IMG/VR virus record: IMGVR_UViG_3300020421_000044
Location: 1 to 43,164 of that record
Reading direction: 5' to 3' (one strand)
DNA length: 43,164 nt
From: a virus
In this document: positions 29,146 through 40,400 of the stretch, piece after piece
Numbering within the stretch: the first letter of the stretch is position 1
How the letters are laid out: each line of letters opens with the position of its first letter
Program-made: the position numbers and the translations under genes
Notes under the pieces: generated by a model
The model's input: only the letters and a program-made list of their open reading frames with translations
Told to the model about the DNA's origin: nothing
Database searches by the model: none

Positions 29146-32100
29146 ATGCCTCAGAAGACGAACCTTAATGTAAGTCCTTACTACGAAGACTTTGATGCGA
29201 ACAAGAACTTTTATAAGATTCTGTTCCGTCCAGGTTATTCAATCCAAGGCAGAGAATTAACGCAGGTTCAATCTATTCTACAGAATCAGGTTGAAAGCTT
29301 TGGTAAGTACGCTTTTAAACAAGGCGAACTTGTCATACCTGGTGAAGTAGGTCTTAATACAAAATTAGATTACGTAAAACTATCGTCTGTTTCTGAGGTT
29401 GCGATCTCGGAAGGAGACGATATTGTTTATAAGAAATATGATATTTCACAACTAATCGGTCAACAACTGATTGGTTTAACTTCTGGTGTCAAAGCTACTA
29501 TTCTCGCAACAACTTTAGCAACAGAATCTGCCGCTGATACATTATATGTTAATTACATTAATAGTGGTAGTTCCAACACAGAAGCTAATTTCCGTCAAGG
29601 TGAAACTTTAGAAGTTGTTGATGGTGTTAATACACCGCTTCTAGTTGTTGGTACAGATGGTAGTGTACTTCCTACTAGTATTAAAGTAACAAACCCAAAC
29701 ACAGGAGAAACTACTTCTCTAGAAAGTCCTGCAATGGGATATGGTTCTGCTGTTAAGGTAGAAGAAGGTATTTACTTTGTCAATGGTTATTTTGTTCGTT
29801 GTGATCAAGAACTACTAGTCATTGATGAATATTATAACAAACCATCTGCAAAGGTTGGTTTTACAATTAAAGAAGAAATTGTTACTCCAGAGGAAGATCC
29901 ATCATTATATGATAATGCAATTGGTTCATCTAACTATACTGCACCTGGTGGACATAGATTAAAAATTTCTTTGAAGTTAAAAGAATTTGCACTTGGTGCA
30001 ATTACTGATAAGAATTTCATTCAACTTCTTACTGTTTCTGGAGGACAAGTACAAAGTAAGATTTCATCTACAGATTTTAGTGTACTAGAGCAAACTTTAG
30101 CACGTAGAACATTTGACGAATCTGGTAATTACGTTGTTGATAATTTCTCAGTTGATATCAGAGAGTGGGCACAAAAAGATAAGAACAAAGGATTCTATGC
30201 TGTAGATGAATTTGGTCTATACAATGGATATGATTTTGGAACATCTGCTAGAAAGATGGTTGCTAGTGTTGGTCCTGGTAAAGCATATGTCAAGGGTTAT
30301 GAGATTGTCAATAAGGAAACTAAGTATCTAGAAATTAACAAAGCTAGAGAAAGTCTGTCTTCTGATAATGTAACTTTAAAATCTAGAGGTTTACCTTCTT
30401 ACTGCATTACAAACGTATATGGTAGTGTTCCTTTAAACAAAGAAGGATCAGAGTTAACTGCATATCCTGACGTATTCTTATACTCCACATTTAATGATGG
30501 TTCTATTGGTCTTAATGATACAGAATTATCAACAGATCATAGACAAACAATTGACAGAAGAGGAAAATTCTTCTCTGCAAACGATGGTATTAAAACCATT
30601 ACTTTACAAATTACAAATCCAACTACTCTTATTGGAGCTGTAACAGATACAACATTCCAAACTCAGTTTGGTGAATTGTTCTATGTTAAGACAAGAAGTG
30701 ATACAGGAACACCAACTGCTATTGGATCATTTAAAACTCTTTCGTTTGCTACTACAAACAAACCACTGATTAATGCATCTGTATCTGTTCAGTTCTTAGA
30801 ACTAACTGTTTCTGGTCCTAAGAATGAACTAGAAGCATTGTTGATTGAATATGATCTTTCTGATAATGAAAATAAGAGAAGGATTTATTTAACCGAAGCT
30901 GATGCTGCAGCAGAAGGAACTGAATTTGGTCATGTTGTAGATTATGCTAACACAATTACTCCTATTATTGGTAAAGTAAAACCCAATAACTTCTTCCTAA
31001 AAGAAAGAGGTTCTGGTTTTAATCCTGATTCTGATATTGTTCTTTCTAGGGGTCGTCTAGCTGCTGGAACTAGTGCATACAATTCAACGTTTGGAATTTC
31101 TTATTTCGATCCTCAGTTCTTTACTAAAATTATTTTAGAATCAACACCAGCTGGTTATGATGAAGGTAAGTACGTATTTGGTGTAGATAGTGGAGCTTAT
31201 GGTGTTGTAGAAGGAACACCTTCTGGAGTTTACACTACAGGAACTATTCTATTTGTTAAAACACTGTCTGGTAGATTTTTGCCAGGTGAAACAATCAGAG
31301 ATGAAGATGGTAACACTGTAAGAATTGCTAAAGAAAATACTATCTCTCATTTTGTTGTACAAAACAGAGGTTTAGGATATGCTGATGGTGTATCACTTTT
31401 AATCAATGGACTAGAATATGACAATTCTAAAATTGAGTTGTTGAAGAGTATTGATGGAAAAATCTATAAAGCAGCTATCATTAATAGATCTGCTGTCAAT
31501 GTAGAGTATGCACAACCACCAGCTGTAACAGCTAAGAATCCAGATTCTGCTGGAGCTCCAAATGCAGGAGCTGCTATTGTTCCTATTCTTTACAGAGACA
31601 CAGTAACTACTTACACTCCACAGAACGTCAAGTCTCTTGGTTGTTCATATGGTTCAGGAAATTCAAATAGTTTCTCTGCAGACGTTGTAATTGATAGTCA
31701 AAAATATTCAGAAATTAAAACTGTAACAAATTATACATTCTTTGGTACACAAGGTTCTACTTTTGTTGAATCTACTAGCTTTAGTGCTGATGCATCAACT
31801 GCTGTACAACAAGGAGATTTAGTTCAATTCTCTGATGACGATAATAATTTAGTTCGTGCAATTGTACAATTTGCTACACAACAAGAGGGAGCATATAAAT
31901 CTAGAATTTATCTAGATACAGCTTTACCTGGTTCTGTTACTAATGCAAGTATTGTGAGATTACGTCCGAAGGTGGACAATTCTACAAGTGGCACACTATT
32001 GTATTCTACTGGTAGTAAGCAAGTTTCTCAAATTTCTTCTGGTGGTGATGATACTAAGATTAAGTATTTCTTCCGTAGAGATTTTGTAACTACAGCATCT

Positions 32101-35100
32101 AGTGGTGGTGGTATTATTACCTTTGCTGCACAATTACCATTTGGTACACAAAGATTTGCTGCGTTCAGTGAACAGAATCTTATGGTTACTGTTATTGATC
32201 CTGGCGATGCACCTGACATTGTTAAAGGTGACATTATCTATCTAGAAGAAGATGATGTAGAAATTACTTCTTCTACTGATACAGCTAGTGGTCTGACATC
32301 TGGTAGTATTAGTTTACAACTACCAACAACATACTTTGGTAATATTCCTACTAATGGAACATTCCCCAAACTTAAGTTGACTGCAACTTTAGAAGTATCT
32401 AATGCAAAACCAAGACTTAAGACTGTAGTTAGAAATAAGAGAATTACAGTTACATCTGCTGGTGACCGTGTTGTACCTCTAAGAGGAACAGATTATGACA
32501 CAGAGGTTGTAGAAATTCTATCATACTCTGATGCATTTAAACTAAGATATGTTTATGAAGGAACTTCCTCACAACCACCTCAGATTGATACTGCTGGTAA
32601 TTTGATTTCTGGTACTGATGTAACATCAAGATATACATTTGATGATGGTCAGAGAGATACAATCTATGATGTTTCTCGTATTGTTCTAAAACCTGGTTTT
32701 GAAGAAACAACTGGTCAACTTGTAATCGCTTTCGATTACTTTGAGCATTCACAAGGTGATTTTTGTACTATCGATAGCTACTTGCATGAAGCAGGTGTTG
32801 GTGAAGATGAAATTCCTTCTTTCAATTCTTCTGTTCTTGGTATCACAGAACTCAAGAATGTTCTTGACTTTAGACCGAAGGTAGATAGCAGTGCTATCAT
32901 TCCTGGTTTCCTTGATACATCTACACTAGAAAGAACTGAAGGATCATTCTCTGGTGCTGGTGCTGTTATTTCTGCAAGTCCTGCTCCTGATTTAAACCTA
33001 GAGTTTACATTCTCCTTTAGTCAAAAACAATACTTAGATCGTATTGATGGTATCTTCTTAGATCAGAATGGAGACTTTATTGTTAAGGAAGGTAATTCAT
33101 CTCTTAACCCAACTAAACCAGATCCAATTGAAGATGCTGTACCTCTCTTCTATGCATATATTCCTGCATTTACTAAGACAAGTAAAGATGTAAGAATTAC
33201 TCCTGTTGATAACCGTCGTTACACTATGCGTGACATCGGTAAACTAGAGAAGCGTATTGAACGTCTTGAGTATTACACTACACTTAGCATCTTAGAGCAA
33301 CAAGCTCTTAATATGCAAGTTAAAGATGATATTGGACTTGATAGATTTAAGTGTGGTTTCTTTGTTGATAACTTTGAAGCACATAGAATTGGTAATCTTT
33401 CTTCTCTTGATTATAGATGTGCAGTGGACAGTCAGCAAAGTGTCCTACGTCCTCAAGCAAAAGAAGATTCTGTTAATCTTGTAGAAGTTAATACTAGAGA
33501 AGATCAAAGATCTGTTGCTGGATATCAAAAAACTGGAAACATGGTAACCTTACCATATTCTCCACTATCTCTACTAGGAAATAATTTTGCTTCTGGAAAA
33601 TTAAATCCAAATCCATTTGTTGTTCTTCAGTATGTTGGTGATAGTGAACTAACACCAGCTATTGATCAATGGTATGATCAACACGAAGAACCTGTAGTTG
33701 TTGACACAAATACAGATCTATTCAATATTTTCTTAGCTAAGGAAAATGTAAAAGAAAGTTTCTCAAGTCTTTATAACTCTTTTGTAGTTAACTGGGTTGG
33801 AACATCCTCTACATTTACTGCAATCAATTCTCTTGGTGGAGTCAATTCTCAAATTGCAACTACCACTGTAACATCAGCATCTGTTGGTAGTTCTTCTAAT
33901 ATTAGTCCTCAGAATAATGATGTAGGAAAAGGTGTACAAACCAAAACTGTTGGAGACAATACTGTTTCTACTTCACTAGCTTTCTACACTAGAAGTCTTC
34001 CTGTTAAATTTAAAGTTAGTAGAATGAAACCCAACACTAGGATCTATGTGTTCCTAGAAGGTAGAGATATTTCTCGTTGGGTTAATCCTGATTTAAGATT
34101 TACTGGTATTGCTGGTAATTCATTGTCTGCATTTAATGGTGAAGTTACTACAGATGAATATGGTAACGCATCTGGTTTAATTGTTGTTCCTGCTGGTAAA
34201 CCTCCAGCACAAAATGCTACATGGAACGGAGATGTTGATACTCTATCGTATGATGAAGATGCAGAAGAGTTGAACTTCACTACTGGCGAACTAACATTTA
34301 GATTCACTTCTAGTGCAACTAACGAATCAAAACTAGGTGTAGATTCTTACAGTGAAGTTAAGTATTATGCTACTGGTATTTTACCAGAAAATCCTTCTAG
34401 CATTGTATCTACAAAACCATCAGTCTTTAAATCTAATGAAGGTGTTCAGTTTATTGAAAGTAATACTGACAATCCTATTAGACCAAATCCACTTGCCCAA
34501 ACATTTAAGATTGAGAATTTAGATGGTGGTTGTTTTGTAACTGGTGTTGATCTCTACTTTAATAAGAAGAGTACAAATATTCCAGTTAAGACATATATTA
34601 CTAATGTTGATGCAGAAAAACCTGCTAAGAACATTGTTCCTGGATCTGAGAAGACTCTATCTCCAAATACTTTCCTTAAGTGTTTTGCTAGTGGCAATAT
34701 GTCAGTTATTAGAGGAGAGAGTGTAACTGGTGCATCTTCTGCTGCTTCAGGTCCTATCCTCTCAATTTTTGATAAAAACAATGTAGAACTAGTAGCTACT
34801 GCATCTGGTAGATATAGTCTTACAAACGAACAGGTTTATACTGTTGTTCTTAGCAACCACAATGGTAAATCTTTTATTCCAAATGAAGATCTAATTATTC
34901 CATCTGTAACTGTCTCTAATGCAACAGATGCTACAGATTTCGTTCTTGCTATTGCAAAAGATAGTGGTAAGTTATCTGATATTAGAGTTACAAATCCAGG
35001 TCTTAACTATGACAGCGCAATCATCAGTATTGAAAGTCCACAACTTCCTGGCGGTTCTACTGCAACTGCAAGAATTGAAGTATCAGGTGGAAAGATTTAT

Positions 35101-37233
35101 AACGCTGAAATTTCTCTTTCTGGTTTTGGATACACAGAAGCACCTTCTGTTGTTATCAAAGGTGTTGGTAATGGTGCTGGAGGATGTGAAATTCAAACAT
35201 TCATTGAGATTGATACTCCCGCAGTTAGAATGGGTGTAGCTACTGATCAAGTTGGAGTTACAGAATCTACAACACCTTCACACTTTGCATTTGATTATCC
35301 TGTATATCTACAGAATGATACAGAATATGCACTTGTAATTGAGACAGATTCTATTGATTATGAATTGTGGTCTTCTAAGTTAGGTGCAACCGACATTGCT
35401 ACAAGTACGGTCATCACAACTCAACCATCTCTAGGTTCGGTATTCCGTTCCCAGAATACCGAAAGTTGGACTGAAGATATCTTTGAAGATCTTAAGTTCA
35501 CTATGTATCGTGCTGAGTTTAATACTGCAAGACCTGCAGAACTTCTAGTTAAGAATAGTAGTCTTGGTTATGAACTTCTCGATGAAAATCCATTCGAGAC
35601 AAATGCTAGTGCTAATACTAATTCCACTTCTAAGCTATTCAAGAATAATAACTCTATTGTTAAAGTAAATCATAGAGATCATGGATTTGAAGATAGTGGT
35701 AAATCGTATGTGTTCTATAGAACTGCATTAGAAACAGGTGGTATTACATCATCTATTCTAAACAGCACATTGTTCCAAGTATCTAACTCTGGTATTGATT
35801 CATATAATATTACTTCCAGTTCTCAAGCTGCTGGTAATTCTATTGGTGGTGGAGATGTGGTATACGCATCTACAAATAGAAAGTATGAAATTCTATATCC
35901 ACAAGTTTCATATCTATCATTTGCAGGAACTACTTTATTAACAGAAGTTAAAACAACTGATGTTGTTCCAGTAGATTCTAAAACAACTAATTACACTTCT
36001 TACTCTCAATCTGAGTATGAAAAAACATTCTTAAATGAACCACATTACTTTACTAATCAAAAATTCATTGCATCTAGTATCAATGAAACTTTGAACAGTG
36101 TATCTCAGTCACTTACATATAAGATGAATCTATCGTCTACTGTGTCTCATTTAAGTCCAATTATTGATCTTTCAAGTGCTACTGTTAAAACAGTATCAAA
36201 TAGAATTGAAAATGCTGGTGGTCAGGAAGACAGATTTGGAAGAAGAGATCAAGTTATTGAATTCTTCCCAGTTTACCAATTTAATCTTGCTGGTAACGGT
36301 GCCACAGATTTACAAGCTGATCAAACAATCAAAGGAGTTACTACTAAAGCAGTAGGAACTATTGCTAGAGTTAATGGTCAAATTGTATATGTAAGAGTTA
36401 AAACAAGTCAATTCTTCCAAAAAGGAGAAACTGTAACTTTAGGAAATCAATTGGGTCTTACTGCAGTAACAGTAGATTCAAATCCATCTCAAGTTCTAGC
36501 AAGTATTGCAGATGCTGCAACTATCGTAGCACGTAATCCATCGGTTATGCTTGAGACATATGATAACATTATTACTGGTAAAGCAACAATCTGGAATAGT
36601 AAAACACAGAAGCTAACTTTAAGAGTTGATGTTAATCCCATCAACGATGATTACAATGGTAGAATTATCGATAATGTTCTGTATAACAGAAATGCTGTTG
36701 TTGCAGATCAACTTGCTGATATCTTCCGCGTAGGAGACTTTGTTAAGTATCCAAATCAACCAGACGAAGAAAAGGCATATCTTGAAGTTGGTAAAGTAAC
36801 TTACACCAATGGTTTAGATTTCGTTGCTGAAGATACATCTAAGAATGGATCTGCTGCTGCCAAGTATGTAACTAAGGAAGTTTCTATTACAAGTCCAGCT
36901 ACTGCAATTGATGTACATCTACTTGCAAATGTAAGAGACATCTCTAACTTAGAAGTATTCTATAAATTTAAGAAAGCATCTAGTCAAGAGAACTTTGATG
37001 ATATTGATTGGATCTACTTTAATACAGAAGGAGAACCAGACACATATGAAATTGCAACTAGCGAGAATACAATTTCAGGGATTGTAGAGAAACAATCTGC
37101 ATACCAAGATCTTAAATATACTGCATCAAATCTACCAGAATATTCATCTTTCGCAATCAAAATTGTGATGAAAGGGGTAGATCCAGCGTATGTTCCTAAG
37201 ATTCAAGACATTCGTGCTGTTGCTGCATTCTAA
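29146..37233 (+). CDS. Very large DUF4815-type virion protein
   Basis: This 2695-residue protein opens MPQKTNLNVSPYYEDFDANK, NFYKILFRPGYSIQGRELTQ and VQSILQNQVESFGKYAFKQG, the DUF4815 N-terminal signature found in large phage tail proteins. Near residue 1357 comes RRYTMRDIGKLEKRIERLEY, a coiled coil followed by TLSILEQQALN, another usual part of the family. GxGY-type repeats occur near 619, 738, 1949 and 1992. It occupies the gp9/gp10 position after gp8, so a peripheral baseplate or fibre-anchor role is likely but inferred. No catalytic motif was seen. It is followed after nine bases by a small coiled-coil gene. Confidence 0.7.
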   Translation: MPQKTNLNVSPYYEDFDANKNFYKILFRPGYSIQGRELTQVQSILQNQVESFGKYAFKQGELVIPGEVGLNTKLDYVKLSSVSEVAISEGDDIVYKKYDISQLIGQQLIGLTSGVKATILATTLATESAADTLYVNYINSGSSNTEANFRQGETLEVVDGVNTPLLVVGTDGSVLPTSIKVTNPNTGETTSLESPAMGYGSAVKVEEGIYFVNGYFVRCDQELLVIDEYYNKPSAKVGFTIKEEIVTPEEDPSLYDNAIGSSNYTAPGGHRLKISLKLKEFALGAITDKNFIQLLTVSGGQVQSKISSTDFSVLEQTLARRTFDESGNYVVDNFSVDIREWAQKDKNKGFYAVDEFGLYNGYDFGTSARKMVASVGPGKAYVKGYEIVNKETKYLEINKARESLSSDNVTLKSRGLPSYCITNVYGSVPLNKEGSELTAYPDVFLYSTFNDGSIGLNDTELSTDHRQTIDRRGKFFSANDGIKTITLQITNPTTLIGAVTDTTFQTQFGELFYVKTRSDTGTPTAIGSFKTLSFATTNKPLINASVSVQFLELTVSGPKNELEALLIEYDLSDNENKRRIYLTEADAAAEGTEFGHVVDYANTITPIIGKVKPNNFFLKERGSGFNPDSDIVLSRGRLAAGTSAYNSTFGISYFDPQFFTKIILESTPAGYDEGKYVFGVDSGAYGVVEGTPSGVYTTGTILFVKTLSGRFLPGETIRDEDGNTVRIAKENTISHFVVQNRGLGYADGVSLLINGLEYDNSKIELLKSIDGKIYKAAIINRSAVNVEYAQPPAVTAKNPDSAGAPNAGAAIVPILYRDTVTTYTPQNVKSLGCSYGSGNSNSFSADVVIDSQKYSEIKTVTNYTFFGTQGSTFVESTSFSADASTAVQQGDLVQFSDDDNNLVRAIVQFATQQEGAYKSRIYLDTALPGSVTNASIVRLRPKVDNSTSGTLLYSTGSKQVSQISSGGDDTKIKYFFRRDFVTTASSGGGIITFAAQLPFGTQRFAAFSEQNLMVTVIDPGDAPDIVKGDIIYLEEDDVEITSSTDTASGLTSGSISLQLPTTYFGNIPTNGTFPKLKLTATLEVSNAKPRLKTVVRNKRITVTSAGDRVVPLRGTDYDTEVVEILSYSDAFKLRYVYEGTSSQPPQIDTAGNLISGTDVTSRYTFDDGQRDTIYDVSRIVLKPGFEETTGQLVIAFDYFEHSQGDFCTIDSYLHEAGVGEDEIPSFNSSVLGITELKNVLDFRPKVDSSAIIPGFLDTSTLERTEGSFSGAGAVISASPAPDLNLEFTFSFSQKQYLDRIDGIFLDQNGDFIVKEGNSSLNPTKPDPIEDAVPLFYAYIPAFTKTSKDVRITPVDNRRYTMRDIGKLEKRIERLEYYTTLSILEQQALNMQVKDDIGLDRFKCGFFVDNFEAHRIGNLSSLDYRCAVDSQQSVLRPQAKEDSVNLVEVNTREDQRSVAGYQKTGNMVTLPYSPLSLLGNNFASGKLNPNPFVVLQYVGDSELTPAIDQWYDQHEEPVVVDTNTDLFNIFLAKENVKESFSSLYNSFVVNWVGTSSTFTAINSLGGVNSQIATTTVTSASVGSSSNISPQNNDVGKGVQTKTVGDNTVSTSLAFYTRSLPVKFKVSRMKPNTRIYVFLEGRDISRWVNPDLRFTGIAGNSLSAFNGEVTTDEYGNASGLIVVPAGKPPAQNATWNGDVDTLSYDEDAEELNFTTGELTFRFTSSATNESKLGVDSYSEVKYYATGILPENPSSIVSTKPSVFKSNEGVQFIESNTDNPIRPNPLAQTFKIENLDGGCFVTGVDLYFNKKSTNIPVKTYITNVDAEKPAKNIVPGSEKTLSPNTFLKCFASGNMSVIRGESVTGASSAASGPILSIFDKNNVELVATASGRYSLTNEQVYTVVLSNHNGKSFIPNEDLIIPSVTVSNATDATDFVLAIAKDSGKLSDIRVTNPGLNYDSAIISIESPQLPGGSTATARIEVSGGKIYNAEISLSGFGYTEAPSVVIKGVGNGAGGCEIQTFIEIDTPAVRMGVATDQVGVTESTTPSHFAFDYPVYLQNDTEYALVIETDSIDYELWSSKLGATDIATSTVITTQPSLGSVFRSQNTESWTEDIFEDLKFTMYRAEFNTARPAELLVKNSSLGYELLDENPFETNASANTNSTSKLFKNNNSIVKVNHRDHGFEDSGKSYVFYRTALETGGITSSILNSTLFQVSNSGIDSYNITSSSQAAGNSIGGGDVVYASTNRKYEILYPQVSYLSFAGTTLLTEVKTTDVVPVDSKTTNYTSYSQSEYEKTFLNEPHYFTNQKFIASSINETLNSVSQSLTYKMNLSSTVSHLSPIIDLSSATVKTVSNRIENAGGQEDRFGRRDQVIEFFPVYQFNLAGNGATDLQADQTIKGVTTKAVGTIARVNGQIVYVRVKTSQFFQKGETVTLGNQLGLTAVTVDSNPSQVLASIADAATIVARNPSVMLETYDNIITGKATIWNSKTQKLTLRVDVNPINDDYNGRIIDNVLYNRNAVVADQLADIFRVGDFVKYPNQPDEEKAYLEVGKVTYTNGLDFVAEDTSKNGSAAAKYVTKEVSITSPATAIDVHLLANVRDISNLEVFYKFKKASSQENFDDIDWIYFNTEGEPDTYEIATSENTISGIVEKQSAYQDLKYTASNLPEYSSFAIKIVMKGVDPAYVPKIQDIRAVAAF

Positions 37234-37242
37234 TTTCCGCAT

Positions 37243-37449
37243 ATGGACTTTGTTAAAGTTGATGGACATGATGGTCTCGTAAGAGACCAAAACACTGGTG
37301 CCATCTTAAATTTGGACGATTCTGCTATAGCTGCAAGGAGAAAATCTATGCAGCTAAGTTCCGCATTGGACGACATAAATACATTGAAGAATGAAGTCTC
37401 TGAACTCAAATCACTACTGCACGGATTAATAAAAAATGCCAGCAATTAA
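37243..37449 (+). CDS. Small coiled-coil protein beside the fibre gene
   Basis: This 68-residue protein (MDFVKVDGHDGLVRDQNTGA...) has a short beta N-terminal segment, HDGLVRDQNTGAILNLD, and a C-terminal coiled coil (SALDDINTLKNEVSELKSLL). Similar small proteins occur in the tail-fibre region of T4-like phages, probably as accessory or assembly factors. It overlaps the start of the large fibre-like gene by 14 bases, so the two are made together. Confidence 0.6.
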   Translation: MDFVKVDGHDGLVRDQNTGAILNLDDSAIAARRKSMQLSSALDDINTLKNEVSELKSLLHGLIKNASN

Positions 37450-40400
37450 CGTAGCTAAGACGGACACCTTTGAGTCTCAAAGGCAGAAGATCAATCAAAT
37501 TAGCACAGCACTTTTCAACGTCACATCTGGTGGTAGTGACCTATCCACTGGTAACTTACAACTAGGAGATGGACTAGTTGGAAATCCGTCACTTAAGTTT
37601 AGTACGGACACACAATTAGGTATCTACAAAGCTGGTATAAAGACTCTAGGATTTGTCAATAGCGGTAAGAAAACTATTGACTTTAAGTTATCAGAACTTA
37701 CAGCATATCAAGATTTTAATATACAACAAAGAAAACTAGCACAGTCTCTAGTTACTATTGTAAGTGGTGGTAGTGGATACGATGCTGGTACATATACTGA
37801 AGTTCCTCTAATTGGTGGTACTGGACAAAACGCTACAGCAGATTTTGAGATCTTAACGTTTGATGGTTCTGTTACTACTACAGGTTCTGGTTATACACCT
37901 GGCGATTACTTAACAATTCCTCTGGAAGGCGGTAATGGTACTGGAGCAACTTGTAGTTTTACTATTACTGCTCTAGAAGGTACTCTTACAACTGCTGGTT
38001 CTGCTTATTTTCCAGGAAATTACAGTGGAGTTGCCCTCACAGGGGGTAATGGTTCTAATGCTACTGCAGACATTGTAATTTCTGGTACATCAACTCCATC
38101 AGGAACTATCACCCAAGCTGGTAGTGGATATACAGATGGTGTTTATTCACAGGTTCAAACATTTAACGAACCAGTACAAACATTTGTTGTTACATCTGTA
38201 ACTAACCCTAACGCTGGTCAACCAGGACAACCAAATTTCATTTACAACATTGATGGTGCTGATCAACCTCAACTAACATTAGACATTGGTAACACCTATA
38301 GATTTGATCTTTCAGATTCTTCTATCCAAGGTGCTAATCCAGGTCAAGCAGGAAGTGATCATAGAATGACCTTCCAACTTGCTAATGGACAGTCTATTGA
38401 CTTCCAAGACAAGTTTGAATTCTTTACTGCTGGTACTTACGGATTTCCTGGATGCTTTACTGATGTTGTAATGAAGACTGATTGCAACACAGGCACTCAG
38501 ATTGTTCGTTATGATTGTGCAAACCATCCTGGCATGGGTCCTGCTGGTGGTAGTATAACCCTACAAGACACATCAACATACACTTACTATGGTTGGCAAG
38601 GTTTCGTTGATGTCACTGTCTCAGGCGGTGTGGTTAGTGATGTTGTTTGGAATAATCCAGGCGTAGATTATAAAAATGGAGACGAATTACAACTTCCATT
38701 CGTAAATATTGGTGGAACAGGATCTGGTTTCCTTTACACCGTAGCTAACGTAGTAAACACAGGTGTAGTTACTACAGTAACCATTGTTAATAGTGGTACT
38801 GGTTATCAAGTTGGTGACGTACTTAGCGTAGCTGATTCTAGCGTAGGAAGTGGTGGTGGATCTGGTTTTCAGTTTACAGTTGATAATGTTCCTGGTGATC
38901 TTATCAACTTTGTTCTTAATGAAAGAGGATCTGGATATCAGGTTGGTGATGTATTAGGATTACCTAAACAAATTTCTAACGTATCTGTATATCTACCTGG
39001 CGAATCACCATCCTTTGCTACAACTTTAAGTACAGGTAGTGCTCAAGTTACTATCTCAGACACATCTAGTCTTGTAGTAGGTCTAAACGTACAACAGGGT
39101 GCTGGTGATACTGGAAGTTTGGATCAGGCAACTACTATCGCATCGATTGATAGTGCAACACAATTAACACTATCAGCAAATCCACTCGTAGATGGTGCAG
39201 CTAATCTAACGTTCTCTACAACTGCTACCAATGAGGTTACTTTAGCAGATACAACAGGACTTTCTATTGGATATAGAGTAGAGAAAGTAAGTGGTACAGG
39301 TGTACTAGCAGCAGATACAACTGTTGCTAACGTTGATAGCACGACATTAATTACTCTTTCTGATATACCAACTGCACTAGGACCTACCGTTATTAATTTT
39401 GTTCCTGCATTTGGTGATCCTGCAACTGATTTTGAATATACAATTGACACTCTTGGTGAATTAGGTAGCTTTACTTTAGTTAATGTAGGTAATGGTTATT
39501 CACCTGATGATGAATTTACTGTAAATGCTGCTGATCTCACACAACCAATTACATATCCTGTAACATCTAAGGATGTTCAAAGAATTACTTTAGTACAAAC
39601 TGTCTCTGGTGGAACTATTACTACCAGTGATACAATCTCAACCTTAGCTGGTGACATCACAAACATCTCCTTTACAGGTGGTGACACTACTCCAACTGTA
39701 ACTGGTCCTCTTTCTTGTAACTGTGTACAAGGAGACTTTACCGCAACTCTTGCAGACACTACTGGTATTAGTGTTGGAGACTTAGTATCAGAAAGTTTAA
39801 GTGGTAACCTTGCAATTGACGTTACTGTTGCATCTGTTGATAGTGCAACTCAAGTAACATTATCTGCAGCATTCTTAAGCACTGCAACTATCGACCTAAC
39901 ATTTACATCAGACGAAGCAGGATCATTTACTGGAGTTGCATCAACAACCACTGGAAATGGTGCTAATGCAACATTTGATGTTACCAGAAATGCAGATGGT
40001 ACTATCGCAACAGTTACAGTTAACGTTGGCGGTGCTGGATATGCCGATGCTGATACTCTAACGATTGCTGGTAACTTGGTTGGTGGAGCTACTCCTGCAG
40101 ATGACATTACAGTTACTGCTGACACCACAAATGCTTCGGTAGATATTGTTATTCTAGATGTTGGTCTAGACGGCAGCGGAAATATTTCATCTATCCTTCT
40201 AGAGCAAGATCAAGCTAATCTTCTTTCTTCTAGTGACACAATTATTAAGACTGGAGCTGCAGGAACTCAATATACTGTTGATGCTGCTGGAACTCTAGCA
40301 TATAGATTCTATATTGATACTGGATCTGGTGCTGTTTTAACACCAACATTTACAATGTATGTTGGTAGCACATATAGATTTGATATTAGTGACAACAGCA

